Origin: Chryseobacterium gleum
GTDB lineage: Bacteria > Bacteroidota > Bacteroidia > Flavobacteriales > Weeksellaceae
Reading direction: 5' to 3'
Length of the DNA: 64,000 nucleotides
NCBI RefSeq assembly: GCF_900636535.1
Contig: NZ_LR134289.1
Span: forward strand, 2,728,001-2,792,000
Position 1 is the stretch's first letter; each line of letters begins with the position of its first letter. Below are positions 46,209 to 57,344 of this stretch, piece after piece. A model generated the notes under the pieces. It did not search any database. It saw only the letters and a list, made by a program, of their open reading frames with translations, and had not been told where the DNA came from. Position numbers and translations under genes: made by a program.

Positions 46209-47967
46209 ACATTCTGTTTACGGTTCCGATTCCCAGCAGTTCCAACGATTTTTTGATCGTTTTCGCTGTGATATCTGAAATATTCAAACGGAATTGTTTT
46301 ATCTTCTCATCTTCCTGATTCAGAATCGGATTATTCTGATAGAAGGAGTTGTATGTTTTCACAAGGTCATAAACATAATTTGCAACTAATGCCGGACTTA
46401 ATGTTTCTGCTGACTTGGCTACAACAGTTTTAAAGTTTGCCAACTGCATAATCAATTCTTTTTCAGACTGATTTAATTCAATCTCAGCTGTTTCAGCCTG
46501 CAAAGCACCTGCTTTAGACAACAATGACTGAATACGTGCATAAGTATATTGAATAAACGGACCTGTATTACCGTTGAAATCAATGCTCTCTGCAGGATTG
46601 AACAACATTTTTTTCTTAGGATCCACTTTCAGCATAAAATATTTCAATGCTCCCAGTCCTACTGTTTCATAAGAAGCTTCTTTCTCTTCTTCAGAAAGAG
46701 TCTCCAGTTTTCCTAATTCCTGAGCCTTAGATTTTGCAGTCTCATACATTTCCTGCATCAGATCATCGGCATCTACAACAGTTCCTTCACGGGATTTCAT
46801 TTTACCTTCCGGAAGCTCTACCATTCCATAAGAAAGGTGATACAGCTGGTCTGCCCATTCATATCCTAATTTTTTCAGGATTTTAAATAAAACCTGGAAG
46901 TGATAATCCTGTTCATTTCCTACGGTGTAGATCAGTTTTTGAATATCATTTTGTTTGAAGCGCTCAACAGCTGTTCCAAGGTCCTGAGTCATGTAAACAG
47001 AAGTACCGTCTGAACGAAGCAATAACTTCTGATCAAGACCTTCATCGGTAAGATCACACCATACAGAACCATCTTCTTTCTGATACAGAACTCCTTTATC
47101 CAGCCCTTCCTGAATAAGATCTTTCCCTAAAATATATGTGTTGCTTTCATACTGAACCTGATCAAAGTCAACGCCTAATCTCTTATACGTTTCATTGAAT
47201 CCTTTATAAACCCATGAATTCATCTCTGCCCAAAGCGCTCTTACTTTTTCATCCCCGTTTTCCCAATCGAGAAGCATTTTCTGAGCTTCTTTCATTACCG
47301 GAGCCTCTTTTTTAGCCTGCTCCTCTCCTACACCCTGCTCTACCAGCTCTGCAATTTCTTTTTTATAGTTTTTGTCAAATTCTACGTAATAGTTTCCAAC
47401 AAATTTATCTCCTTTGGTATTGGCTGTTTCGGGAGTTTCTCCATTGCCGAATTTCTCCCATGCCAGCATGGATTTACAGATATGAATTCCTCTGTCATTG
47501 ATAATCTGAGTTTTGATTACATCATATCCGGCCTCTTTTAAAATCTGAGCAACTGAGAATCCTAATAAATTATTTCTGATATGCCCCAAGTGTAATGGCT
47601 TGTTAGTATTCGGTGAAGAATATTCTACCATTACCGTAGCGTTTTTCTTTTCTATTGTAGAGAAATTTTCACTTACGGATCTGAAATTATCCACAAACAA
47701 TTGATTTTTAACCTTAACATTAAGGAATCCTTTTACTACATTGAAGCTTTCAAAAAGCTCCGTCTGCTCTGTCAAAGCCTCCCCTAATTCAACCCCGATG
47801 CTTTCAGGATTCTTTTTCAACTGTTTTACCAACGGAAAAGTGACAATTGTAAAATCGCCCTCAAATTCCGTTTTATTTTCCTGAACTTCCAGTTTAATGT
47901 CTTTTAACTGATATACATTTAAAATAACTTCCGAAAGTTTTTGCTCTATAATATCTTTAATATTCAT
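46207..47967 (-). CDS. argS: arginyl-tRNA synthetase
   Basis: Charges tRNA-Arg with arginine; cytosolic class I synthetase of 586 aa. The HIGH motif is seen in SSPNTNKPLHLGHIRNN, a KMSKS-like motif in EGKMKSREGT, and the anticodon-binding C-terminal helical domain includes FIQYTYARIQSLLSKA, ending KSLELLGIGTVNRM. The N-terminal Add-1 domain (about 1-110) recognises the D-loop. A TATATTTG box at 48035-48042 on the minus strand may be its -7 element with a 68-base leader. It ends at the bidirectional terminator. Confidence 0.97.
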   Translation of the reverse strand: MNIKDIIEQKLSEVILNVYQLKDIKLEVQENKTEFEGDFTIVTFPLVKQLKKNPESIGVELGEALTEQTELFESFNVVKGFLNVKVKNQLFVDNFRSVSENFSTIEKKNATVMVEYSSPNTNKPLHLGHIRNNLLGFSVAQILKEAGYDVIKTQIINDRGIHICKSMLAWEKFGNGETPETANTKGDKFVGNYYVEFDKNYKKEIAELVEQGVGEEQAKKEAPVMKEAQKMLLDWENGDEKVRALWAEMNSWVYKGFNETYKRLGVDFDQVQYESNTYILGKDLIQEGLDKGVLYQKEDGSVWCDLTDEGLDQKLLLRSDGTSVYMTQDLGTAVERFKQNDIQKLIYTVGNEQDYHFQVLFKILKKLGYEWADQLYHLSYGMVELPEGKMKSREGTVVDADDLMQEMYETAKSKAQELGKLETLSEEEKEASYETVGLGALKYFMLKVDPKKKMLFNPAESIDFNGNTGPFIQYTYARIQSLLSKAGALQAETAEIELNQSEKELIMQLANFKTVVAKSAETLSPALVANYVYDLVKTYNSFYQNNPILNQEDEKIKQFRLNISDITAKTIKKSLELLGIGTVNRM

Positions 47968-48049
47968 GTGTTCATACTTATTTTTTCATAGGCCACATGT
48001 AATAGCCCGCATTTCATGTCAAAATTTTGAAGTACAAATATACGGAAAT

Positions 48050-48071
48050 AAAAAAACCGCCCGAAGGCGGT
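48050..48071 (-). terminator. UUCG-tetraloop terminator of SusCD unit 1
   Basis: RNA of the minus strand: ACCGCC-UUCG-GGCGGU, then TTTTTTTATT. It lies 27 bases after the susD stop, and nearly the same hairpin follows the other two units. Confidence 0.9.
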
Positions 48072-48098
48072 ATAATATGAATGTTAATAAAATATGTG

Positions 48099-49520
48099 TT
48101 AATTCTTATCCCAGAAAAGCTTTGTTGTAGCCTTATCTCCACCAATTTTATCACCAGCGGCTTTTACATTAGCTCCGTTTAGGACATACTCCTGATCAGA
48201 ATATGGCATTCTGTAAGGCACTGAAGATAAATTAGATTTTGGAGGATTCACAAGAATAGGATAATCTAAACGTCTTGTAAAGTTCCAGCTAGCAAAACCT
48301 TTATTAAACATAGCAATCCAAGCTTGGACACCTATAGACTGCTTCCAGTTTGCCGGATTATAAGGGTGTGCAAGCACATATGCATCTGCAGTGGCATCGC
48401 TTATTCCATTCTCTCTCATAGATTCCTTTACAGCTGCAGCATAAAGATCCACAGCTGTACCTCCTGCTGAATAACCTCTTGCAGCAGCCTCTGCTTTTAA
48501 GAAGGCTACTTCCGCATAACTAAAAAGATTGGATGCTGTAGTAGCACTTCTGAAATAAGAACTTAATTGAGAGAATTTAGTATATGGATCATTTAATTCT
48601 CCAAAGACTCCTCCCTTATATACTCCTTCTACTTTGGTAAACCAAACATCCATTCTTGGGTCAGAAAGGGTGCTCATAGTATTAATTACTAATTCACTAG
48701 GTAAGAAATCATTCCTATTTGAGGCTACTAAATTATCAAATACCGGATTGGAAAAAGTATTTCCATCATATTTAAATTTGTAAGCGTCATCGTCAGAAGA
48801 AATAACACCACTGGCAATTGCAGATTCAACGGTGGTTTTTGACAATGCAGGATCAACATCTGCTAAATTCATTCCTAATCTTAATTTAATAGAATTTGCA
48901 AACTTCTTCCATTTAGTCATATTACCTCCGTAAACCAAATCACTATAACCTGCCGCTGCAGGTTTTATAGTAGCAGTAACAGCATCGATTCTTTTGATCA
49001 AGTCAAGATAAATAGTCTTAGCATCATCATATTTAGGAGTTAAAATCTCATCAGGTTTGAAAGCTTCAGAATAAGGAACATCCCCATAAGTATCCACAAT
49101 ATTTTCCCAAATAAAAATTTCTTCAATTTCTAAGGTTGCCAATTTGTTGGTGCGTATGTCATCCGTCTCTACCTCATTCATCAGATTCACCTTTGCTTGT
49201 TTCAGATTGTTAATACTGTAAACATACATTCTGTTAAAATGATTACGAGGCTGATTACGGGTTACCAAATTATATTGAGTTTCGTCCGGATACTGTGTTT
49301 CTGCCCATTGTTGTGTAAAGAATCTGTAATTATTGAAATTTACACTAGGGTTATCCATATAATAAGATGACTGATATAATGCAGTAGCCAGTAAGTTATC
49401 AGATGGAAGAACCGACGGATGTTTAGGGTCATCATTCAGAGAAGTTAAATCACTTTGACATGAACTTAAAGCTAATCCAATACATGCAGACACCAAACTT
49501 ATTTTTATAATATTTTTCAT
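48099..49520 (-). CDS. SusD/RagB-family outer-membrane lipoprotein, unit 1
   Basis: A 473-aa surface lipoprotein that acts as substrate-binding lid of its SusC transporter. Lipobox LALSSC (Cys21), then a helical TPR-based fold: LATALYQSSYYMDNPSVNFNNYRFFTQQWAETQYPDETQY near the start, ENIVDTYGDVPYSEAF, KWKKFANSIKLRLGMNLADVDP and SFAEVAFL-type YAEVAFLKAEAAARG later. It belongs to the SusD-like_2 group. The gene is 12 bp downstream of a frameshifted susC; whether it still has a working partner is uncertain. It is similar to the SusD at 52819. Substrate unknown. Confidence 0.9.
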   Translation of the reverse strand: MKNIIKISLVSACIGLALSSCQSDLTSLNDDPKHPSVLPSDNLLATALYQSSYYMDNPSVNFNNYRFFTQQWAETQYPDETQYNLVTRNQPRNHFNRMYVYSINNLKQAKVNLMNEVETDDIRTNKLATLEIEEIFIWENIVDTYGDVPYSEAFKPDEILTPKYDDAKTIYLDLIKRIDAVTATIKPAAAGYSDLVYGGNMTKWKKFANSIKLRLGMNLADVDPALSKTTVESAIASGVISSDDDAYKFKYDGNTFSNPVFDNLVASNRNDFLPSELVINTMSTLSDPRMDVWFTKVEGVYKGGVFGELNDPYTKFSQLSSYFRSATTASNLFSYAEVAFLKAEAAARGYSAGGTAVDLYAAAVKESMRENGISDATADAYVLAHPYNPANWKQSIGVQAWIAMFNKGFASWNFTRRLDYPILVNPPKSNLSSVPYRMPYSDQEYVLNGANVKAAGDKIGGDKATTKLFWDKN

Positions 49521-49532
49521 TTTTAAAGTAAT

Positions 49533-52527
49533 TTAGAATTTAAATGTAACATTAATACCCAGATCTCTTGTCGTAGGCATTGAACCTATTGACCATCCGT
49601 AAGAGTTAAGCCCTCCTCCTACCATGGCTTCAGGATCAGCATATGGTAAATTTTTATGAATTATCCAGAGATTTCTCCCTACAATTGAAATCTTAGCATC
49701 ATAAATCTTTGTACCTGCCAATAAAGATTTTGGAAGCATATAGCCAATACTTGCCTCTCTTAGCTTAATAAAAGATCCATCATAAACAAATTCGCGTGCA
49801 GGTTGTGTTTTGTATCCGGTAGAACCACTGTTATCAAGCTGTGATATTGCAATATTATTTGGAGTTCCATCAGGAAGAACACCAGGTACAATAATAGGTT
49901 TATCTCTGAAGTCTCCTTCAGCAGTTTCTTTATACAGACCGGATGACAATCCATAATACATATCTGTTGAGAATATATCACCCCCCTTACGCATATCAAT
50001 TAAGAAACTTAAAGAGAAGCCTTTATAACTAAAGCTATTTCTGATACCGCCAATCCAATCCGGAGTAGTATTACCTATCACCTGATTTGGATTTTGTAAA
50101 TATTTCCCGGTTTTCGGATCAATTACTTTTTCGCCATTTAAATACGTGTAATCAGCACCTACTAGCGTTCCCCAGGATTCTCCTACTCTGGCATTTAAAG
50201 AGACACCTCCCTGAAAACTATTCAATAAAAGGTTGGTGATTCCAGGATACAGGCTAACTACCTCATTTTTATTTTTTGACCAGTTAACATCGATATTCCA
50301 TGTGAAATCTTTTAATTTTACAGGTACCAATCCCAGTTGTACTTCGTAGCCAGTATTATCAATTCTACCTGCATTAATTATTTTAGCAGTAAATCCGGCA
50401 CCGGAAGAAATAGGAAGAGAAATAATCTGATCAATTGTTTTGGTTTTATAATAAGCAAAATCGACCGTTATTCTATCTTTTAAGAAATGAGCTTCAGTTC
50501 CTATTTCAAACTCTTTAGATCTCTGTGGTTTTAAATTAGGGTTTGGCTGATTTAAAATTGAATTATATATTCCTACACCAGATAAAATCCCCGAAGATCT
50601 GTAATTATTAGCCAGTTGGTAAGGATCTGCTGTTCCTCCAACCTCTGCATAATTTGCTCTCAGCTTCCAGAAATTCATCCAGCTCTTAGTATTTAAGATT
50701 TCGGACATAATAACTGAACCAGTTACAGAAGGATAGTTATACACATTATTTCCTGCAGGTAATGTTGAACTTTGGTCTACTCTCCAGGTTCCATCTATAT
50801 AGAATTTTTTAAAGAAATCAAATGAAGCGGTAACATACCCTGAGTTTGTTTGGGTTGTAAACTGATTTTCATCTGGTGCCAAAGGTGCTTTTTTAGAATT
50901 GGATAAAGCATAAATTCCAGGTACTATCAATCCTCCCTCTGTAGAAGCATAGATTGAATTATAATAATTTCGACGTATATTTCCTCCTACAACTCCGGAA
51001 AGGTTAATATTATCTGTGATATCAAATTTATAATTCACCATTAAGTCATAATTGGTCTCGGTCTGTAGTATATCACGTCTTCCATATCCGGAACCAATAG
51101 AGTTATTTGACTGTCCAAAAGCCTGAGGTAAAGATCCAACAGCCAATCTCGTTTCCGCCATAAGATTTGATCTGTCATAAGAAACTTTTCCGGTAACAGA
51201 AATGTTATCAATCACATCATATGTTAACTGACCATAGGTAAACTTCTGTATCTCTTGTCTGAAGAATAATTCTGATAGGCCTGGAAATATGGGTTATTCC
51301 AATACGCGGGAGCCCCATTTGCCGCAGACTTCCTGTTCCAGGTAACGTTACCATAGTTATTGGACAAATTAGCTACATGTGGATCTACATTTGCAAAATA
51401 TAAATTTTGCAGATCCTTAATATCCACATTGGTTTGCCACCATTGTCTGAAGCCGGTAGCTATATTGTTTGAGTACCCTGTAATACTTCTACCTTTAGTA
51501 TCCTGCAAAGTCATTGTAGAATAAAAAGATGTATGTAATTTAGGGGTTAGATCATAATTAATCTTTAAAGAGAAATTATTTTTATTAAGGTGCGAGTTGG
51601 GTATTAATCCATCAGACATCATATTTTCATAATTAAAACTGATGTTTTTCCCTTTTTGTCCTTTTTCTAATGTTACACTATTAATGTATGAGGCAGGATT
51701 TTCGAAAAATTTAATCGGCCCATTTTTAGCGGCTACCCAAGGGGTAGCTTTTTGATAATTAGGAGATAAAGGATTAAATGAATCCCACTGATACACCAAT
51801 AAATTGGGGTCAAATTTAGGTCCCCAAGAAGCATCTGCTCCAAAGTTTGCATTATTCAAACCATCGGAAGCCTGAGTACCAAATTTTTGAGAGTAACCGG
51901 CTCCATATCTTGTCTGATACTCAGGGAAAGTGGATTTATCAATAAACCCTACCTGTATTGCAGAGGAAAGTGTAACTCCCCAGGAACCATCATCCTTTCC
52001 TTTTCCATTCTTGGTTGTAATAACAATTACACCATTTAACCCTCTTTCACCGTACAGTGCAGAGGCTGCTGCTCCTTTTAATACGTTTATGGATTCAATA
52101 TCTTCCTGGTTGATATCAGAAAGGGCATTCCCATAGTCAATTGAATTTCCCGAGTACTGGCATTATTAACAGGTGATCCATCGATAACAATTAAAGGATT
52201 ACCTCCTCCCAGTGTCTTAACTCCTCTAATTAAAAGGTTGGAAGATCCTCCAAAGTTGTTATTTGTAGTAACATTAAGTCCAGCGACTTTACCAGATAAT
52301 TGCGCTGCAATATTTCCGGTATTCGTTGTTCCATCTGTAAGCGCACTTCCTTTAATTTCCTGCGATGCATACCCCAAAGATTTTTTTTCTCTTTTAATAC
52401 CCAGTGCAGTTACTACCACTCCTTCAATTTCTTTTGCTTTAATTGTATCTTTCTTCTCCTGGGCACTTACTATAGCCATAGAGGAAGTCAATACTAAAAC
52501 AAGAAGACTTGCTGTTAGTTTCTTCAT
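49533..52527 (-). pseudogene. SusC/RagA-family TonB-linked transporter, broken by two frameshifts
   Basis: Three reading-frame pieces together make one SusC-like protein. Piece 1 (52527 to about 52150) has the signal peptide and plug start KEIEGVVVTALGIKREKKSLGYA. Piece 2 (to about 51244) covers the rest of the plug and first strands. Piece 3 (to 49533) is the barrel ending TTRDLGINVTFKF. Each break is explained by one missing base: a G (plus-strand C run at 52149-52151) and a G near 51243. Adding both gives exactly 999 codons, the normal length. The promoter at 52550 is intact. This is either a true recent pseudogene or two sequencing errors in G/C runs. Confidence 0.88.
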
Positions 52528-52549
52528 ATCAATTATTTTTATATCCGTA

Positions 52550-52580
52550 CAAATTTGTCGATTATATTCAATAATTCAAA
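52550..52580 (-). promoter_or_regulatory. promoter of SusCD unit 1
   Basis: Minus strand TTTG (52577-52580), 19 bases, CAAATTTG (52550-52557) inside the palindrome ACAAATTTGT; 22 bases before the start codon. The same architecture stands before the other two susC genes. Confidence 0.75.
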
Positions 52581-52767
52581 TAAAAACGTTAAAAAAAATA
52601 AAAATTTATCATCAATAAGCAACAAAATACAATAATTAACAAAAAAAATAAGTTAAAAAATTCACATATATAAAAAAAATACTATAATTTTAAAATATTA
52701 AGAAAAATAATTCAATTTAGTTATTCATATTACTCCGTTTAAATATTAAATAATGATATTATTAAAT

Positions 52768-52789
52768 AAAAAAACCGCCCTAAGGCGGT
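52768..52789 (-). terminator. terminator of SusCD unit 2
   Basis: Minus strand ACCGCC-UUAG-GGCGGU, then TTTTTTTATTTAAT; 29 bases after the susD stop. The stem equals that of units 1 and 3, with a changed loop. Confidence 0.9.
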
Positions 52790-52818
52790 ATAATATCTAT
52801 ATTAAAAAAATTATTGCA

Positions 52819-54249
52819 TTAATTTACATCCCAGAAAATTTTTGTAGTTAATTTATCCCCACCAATAGCAGCACTTGCAGCGGCATAATTAGTACCATTT
52901 GTTGTTGCTTCGGCTGCTGGATACTGAAGCCTTACCGGAACTCTTCCCCCAGCATTTGGAATTGCTGTAGTGGGAGCTACAAGTTGTGGGTAATCCAATC
53001 TCCTGTAGAAGTTCCAGGAAGTCACTGATTGATTATACATTGCCACCCAAGCCTGTTCGCCAATTGATTTTTTCCAATTAGCAGCATTATAAGGATGTGA
53101 TGCAATATAAGCAGCTGCATCAGATGCTAATCCCCAATCTGCAAAAGAAGACGTTACAGCTGAGTTGTATAAAGTAGCCGGCGCTCCACCTATCCCCCAT
53201 CTTGCAGCAGCTTCAGCAAGATAAAATGAAACTTCTGTATATGTCATAATAAGCCCAGGGGTTGTAGCTGTATAAGCAAAATCACCAGCGTTAGAAAATT
53301 CTGAAAACTCTCCCGGAGAACCAATTACCTGCCCGATATATACGCCATCAACATCGGTATAATATTTAGTAATTCTATTATCCATAGTTGTATTCATATA
53401 ATCTACTAATGTTTTTCCTGCAATAAAATCATCTCTTGATTCCGTTTCCTGGAATATAGGATTTTGATTAGGAGAAGCAGCCAAATATGCGAACTGACAG
53501 TTATCACTTGAAGAAGTCATAACACCTCCAGAAATTGCCTGATTTACAGTAGACTGAGCTAAAGCAGGGTTAACATCTGCTAAAGCAATCCCTAATTTTA
53601 ACAACAGCGAATTACCAAATTTTTTCCATTTTGAAATATCTCCATTATAAAATATATCCCCATTGCCAAAAGTTCCACTGCTACCGGATAAATTATTTAT
53701 ATCCGTACTTAATTTTGAAATAAGTGAAGAGTATATATCTGATGCTTTATCATACTTTGGCAGCGGATAAAGATCAATATTTAAAGCCTGAGTATAAGGA
53801 ATATCTCCATATGTATCTACCAAAACCTGATAGGTAAAGGCTTTCATTATATCTACAATTGCAAGTTGATTTTTCTTCTTTCCTGGCCAAGTAGATTGTT
53901 CTGCAGGTGTTGGAACATATTCATTGATTATTTTTTCCGCCTGGTCTAAATTCTTTAATACATTTACATAGTTATCAGTCCAAACATTATTTGAAACATT
54001 TCTGTTTGTAAAATCATAGTTACTTTCATTTACATAAATCGTTTCTTGCCAGTATTGCATTGTAAGCCTAAAGTTATTTTCATTAACATTAGGTGTATTC
54101 ATATAATCACTAAGCTCTTTCTGCGCATAGGTAAGCAAAGATTCTTGGGTTGTATTATAGTTAGCATGTGGATCAAGATTCACATCATCACCCGTTGTGC
54201 AACCTACAAACAACAGAGCCAATATTGGTGTTAATATATATTTTTTCAT
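52819..54249 (-). CDS. SusD/RagB-family outer-membrane lipoprotein, unit 2
   Basis: A 476-aa surface lipoprotein (lipobox LFVGC, Cys17) paired with the SusC at 54255. SusD-like features: LTYAQKELSDYMNTPNVNENNFRLTMQYWQETIYVNESNY at the N-terminus, TYQVLVDTYGDIPYTQAL, KWKKFGNSLLLKLGIALADVNP and YTEVSFYLAEAAARWG. These line up segment by segment with the unit 1 SusD, so the two arose by duplication. The last strands end GGDKLTTKIFWDVN, the same end as unit 1 (GGDKATTKLFWDKN). Five bp separate it from susC. Substrate unknown. Confidence 0.93.
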   Translation of the reverse strand: MKKYILTPILALLFVGCTTGDDVNLDPHANYNTTQESLLTYAQKELSDYMNTPNVNENNFRLTMQYWQETIYVNESNYDFTNRNVSNNVWTDNYVNVLKNLDQAEKIINEYVPTPAEQSTWPGKKKNQLAIVDIMKAFTYQVLVDTYGDIPYTQALNIDLYPLPKYDKASDIYSSLISKLSTDINNLSGSSGTFGNGDIFYNGDISKWKKFGNSLLLKLGIALADVNPALAQSTVNQAISGGVMTSSSDNCQFAYLAASPNQNPIFQETESRDDFIAGKTLVDYMNTTMDNRITKYYTDVDGVYIGQVIGSPGEFSEFSNAGDFAYTATTPGLIMTYTEVSFYLAEAAARWGIGGAPATLYNSAVTSSFADWGLASDAAAYIASHPYNAANWKKSIGEQAWVAMYNQSVTSWNFYRRLDYPQLVAPTTAIPNAGGRVPVRLQYPAAEATTNGTNYAAASAAIGGDKLTTKIFWDVN

Positions 54250-54254
54250 ATTCT

Positions 54255-57200
54255 TTAAAAGTTAACTTTTACATTAAAGGAGATATTTCTTGTAGCCGGC
54301 ATAGGTCCTGATTGATACCCTTGAATATTCCCTGAAGACAAACCTGCCTCCGGATCAGAATATGGCAGATTTTTATGAATAATCCAGAGATTGTTACCTA
54401 CTAAACTTACAGACATCCCTTGTATAAATTTAGAATTAAATACATGTTTATCAAACCTATAAGTAATAGCTACTTCTCTTAATTTCACAAAGCTTGCATC
54501 ATAAACATAAGCCGCGCCTGGAAGATCTGTTCCCAAAACCTGACTTGATTGAGATTTATCCAATCTAATGGTATTTGTAATAAAATGTCCTGGATTATTA
54601 GGATCTTCCATTACTCCTGGTAAGATAACACCTCCACCATTGGCAAGTGTATTTCTAATAGGATTACCTAAATCATTGAACCCCACAGAATCAGGATATA
54701 TACCTGTTCCATATCCATAATATTGATCTAACGAATATACCTTACCTCCTTTTTTCCAATCAATTAAAAAGCTTAATGACAGATTTTTATAAGAGATTGT
54801 GTTACTTAATCCTGCAGTCCACTTAGCCTGGAAACTTCCCTGATTATAAGTAGGTGTGTCAGTCACCAAATAAGCTCCATTCGCTCCCACGATAGGATTT
54901 CCATTTGAATCATAAACATAATCAGATGTCCAGATTGATCCATAATCACCATTTAAAGGGGCATTAATACTAACACCTCCTTGCAGTCTTCCCATTGTAA
55001 TATTTTCAATACCTGGTGCTAGTGCCGTTACTTTCGTCCAAGGATTAGACCAGTTTAAGCCAAGATCCCAAGAAAAGTTAGTTGATTTAATTGGGGTAGC
55101 ATTAATGGATACCTCAAATCCTTTTGTGGTTAATTCACCAGCATTTTGAGTTTTTGCCAACGCTCCATTAGCAAAAGATACAGGTAATGGTAATATCTGA
55201 TCATATGCTTTGTTTTGGAACCATGCTACATCAAACCCTAAGCGGTTTTTAAACATTTTTGCCTCAATACCAACTTCAAAATTTTTAAGCCCTTGAGATT
55301 TAAGTTCAAAATTTCTTAAAGTCGTATTATAAGCATATATCGGGATATCTCCGTAGGATGGCTGTGCAAAATATCTGTTCAACAGTTGATCAGCAGCAGT
55401 ATCAGAACCTACTTTTGCATAAGCAGCCCTAATTTTTCCAAAACTTAACCAATTCGCTTTCACTAAATTTGAAAAAACCACACTTGCAGACAAAGATGGA
55501 TACCAGTATACAGCATCATTATCAGGAAGTGCTGTAGATTGATCCCTTCTGTAGGTTCCCTCTAAAAAGTAAGTATTTTTATAACCCAATGAAACTTGGG
55601 CAAATACTCCATACACATACTTTGTTAAGTCAGAAATTAACGGACGAACTGGTGCCGATGCAGAGTTTGCAATAGTATAAATACCTGGAATATACAAACC
55701 TCCTGATGTAGACTGTTGATTAGAATATGTTTTCTGTACGTTAATATTACCCCCTAATAATGCATTAACATTAAAGTCATCCGTAATATTCTTTTTATAA
55801 GTTCCTATAAAATCATAATTGGTTTCAGAAAATTTATAAAGACTTGTTGCATAACCTGAAGGTTGATTAACCGAACCATTTAAACCAAAACTATTTCCAG
55901 CATATGAACCCACCGCTTTCCTGTCTTCAGTAATCATGGTATATCCATCCCTTCCCATCCTTACCAATAGATTAATATCCTTTGTGACATCATAACTTAG
56001 GCTAAAATTTCCCGCAAATCGATCTCTGGAGTCATTTTGATAATTTTCGTATCTCTGGAAATATGGATTATCCCAAAATGCCGGAGTTAAATCAGAAATA
56101 CCTCGCATATTCCACGTATAATTTTTTTGGAAAGTGCGATATAAATATTCCTGATCTTTTATATCAACATTGGTGGGCCACCATTGTCTGAAATTAGTCA
56201 TGATATTATCATTATAACCAGTAGTATTACGACCAATAGTTTTCTGCGTAATGTAGTTTGCATAAAGATTAGCCGTTAATTTATCAGTCAGTTTATATGA
56301 TGCATTCCCACTAAAATTATTTTTTATTAATGAACTGTTCGGCATAATATCCGTAGCATCAGTATTAGTATAACTTAAACGATAACTTGATTTGTCATCA
56401 GCACCACTAAATGCTAAGCTATTTACGAAATTAGTCCCAGTATTGAAAAATTTAATAGGACCGTTTTTTGCAATTTGCCATGGTGTTCTTTGCCCTTGGG
56501 TAGGTGATCCCGGAATGAATGCTCCATACTGCCAAACCATCGACCCATCGTAAGGAGATCCATATGAAGCATCGTTTCCGAAAGCTACCCTTGGACTTCC
56601 CTGATATAATGTACTGCTAAAACTGTTACCAGTATATCCTTGTCCATATTGAGTCTGATAGGTAGGAAATGTAGATTTATCTATTGTAGACATTGTGATG
56701 GAAGTAGAAAACTCCATCCCAATACCTTCCTTGTTTCTCTTTCCTCTTTTTGTTGTAATAATGATTGCGCCATTTTGAGCTCGAGAACCATAAAGTGCTG
56801 TTGCAGCTGCTCCTTTAAGAACATTCAAAGTTTCAATGTCATTAGGGTTAATATCTGACACTGAACTTCCATAGTCATAACCACCACCACCTGTTGCCTG
56901 GCTCGCTGTATTAATATTTTTGTTCATGATGGGTACCCCATCTACAACAAAGAGGGCTTGATTATCTCCTAATAGCGATTTAAAGCCTCTTGTAACCACA
57001 TTGATAGATCCTCCAAAGTTCGTACTCTGTTTAATCTCCAAACCTGCAACTTTACCAGATAAATTATTCAGAAAGTTAGTAGTAGGGTTTTTATTCACAT
57101 CCTCCCCCTTTACTTCTTGTGTGGCATAACCGAGAGACCGTTTCTCTCTTTTGATTCCAAGTGCAGTTACCACCACACCTTCAATCTCTTTTGTCTGTGT

Positions 57201-57290
57201 AATAGTATCGTTTTTTTTCTGTTGAGCATTCGCGATAGCAACAGATGAAGACAATACTAAAACAATAAGACTGGTTGTTAGTTTCTTCAT
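54255..57290 (-). CDS. SusC/RagA-family TonB-linked transporter, unit 2
   Basis: A 1011-aa TonB-dependent outer-membrane channel. Signal peptide MKKLTTSLIVLVLSSSVAIANAQ, a short linker without a carboxypeptidase-regulatory-like domain, then the plug (KEIEGVVVTALGIKREKRSLGYATQ; VFVVDGVPI-type ALFVVDGVPIMNKN; DIETLNVLKGAAATALYGSRAQNGAIIITTKRG, the SusC signature). The barrel (about 230-1011) ends PATRNISFNVKVNF with terminal Phe. It is the intact relative of the broken unit 1 gene, with a closely similar start region and C-terminus. It moves substrate captured by its SusD partner into the periplasm using TonB energy. Confidence 0.95.
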   Translation of the reverse strand: MKKLTTSLIVLVLSSSVAIANAQQKKNDTITQTKEIEGVVVTALGIKREKRSLGYATQEVKGEDVNKNPTTNFLNNLSGKVAGLEIKQSTNFGGSINVVTRGFKSLLGDNQALFVVDGVPIMNKNINTASQATGGGGYDYGSSVSDINPNDIETLNVLKGAAATALYGSRAQNGAIIITTKRGKRNKEGIGMEFSTSITMSTIDKSTFPTYQTQYGQGYTGNSFSSTLYQGSPRVAFGNDASYGSPYDGSMVWQYGAFIPGSPTQGQRTPWQIAKNGPIKFFNTGTNFVNSLAFSGADDKSSYRLSYTNTDATDIMPNSSLIKNNFSGNASYKLTDKLTANLYANYITQKTIGRNTTGYNDNIMTNFRQWWPTNVDIKDQEYLYRTFQKNYTWNMRGISDLTPAFWDNPYFQRYENYQNDSRDRFAGNFSLSYDVTKDINLLVRMGRDGYTMITEDRKAVGSYAGNSFGLNGSVNQPSGYATSLYKFSETNYDFIGTYKKNITDDFNVNALLGGNINVQKTYSNQQSTSGGLYIPGIYTIANSASAPVRPLISDLTKYVYGVFAQVSLGYKNTYFLEGTYRRDQSTALPDNDAVYWYPSLSASVVFSNLVKANWLSFGKIRAAYAKVGSDTAADQLLNRYFAQPSYGDIPIYAYNTTLRNFELKSQGLKNFEVGIEAKMFKNRLGFDVAWFQNKAYDQILPLPVSFANGALAKTQNAGELTTKGFEVSINATPIKSTNFSWDLGLNWSNPWTKVTALAPGIENITMGRLQGGVSINAPLNGDYGSIWTSDYVYDSNGNPIVGANGAYLVTDTPTYNQGSFQAKWTAGLSNTISYKNLSLSFLIDWKKGGKVYSLDQYYGYGTGIYPDSVGFNDLGNPIRNTLANGGGVILPGVMEDPNNPGHFITNTIRLDKSQSSQVLGTDLPGAAYVYDASFVKLREVAITYRFDKHVFNSKFIQGMSVSLVGNNLWIIHKNLPYSDPEAGLSSGNIQGYQSGPMPATRNISFNVKVNF

Positions 57291-57313
57291 ATCAAATTAA
57301 TTTTGTGACTTTA

Positions 57314-57344
57314 CAAATTTGTAAAACTTTATTAATACCACAAA
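57314..57344 (-). promoter_or_regulatory. promoter of SusCD unit 2
   Basis: Minus strand TTTG (57341-57344), 19 bases, CAAATTTG (57314-57321) in the 14-base palindrome TTACAAATTTGTAA; 23 bases before the start codon. Confidence 0.8.

Noticed and set aside
51224..52527. Separate small genes for the SusC pieces
   Set aside because: The pieces fit consecutive parts of one SusC protein, the starts of the later pieces are internal TTG/GTG codons, and two added bases restore a normal-length gene.
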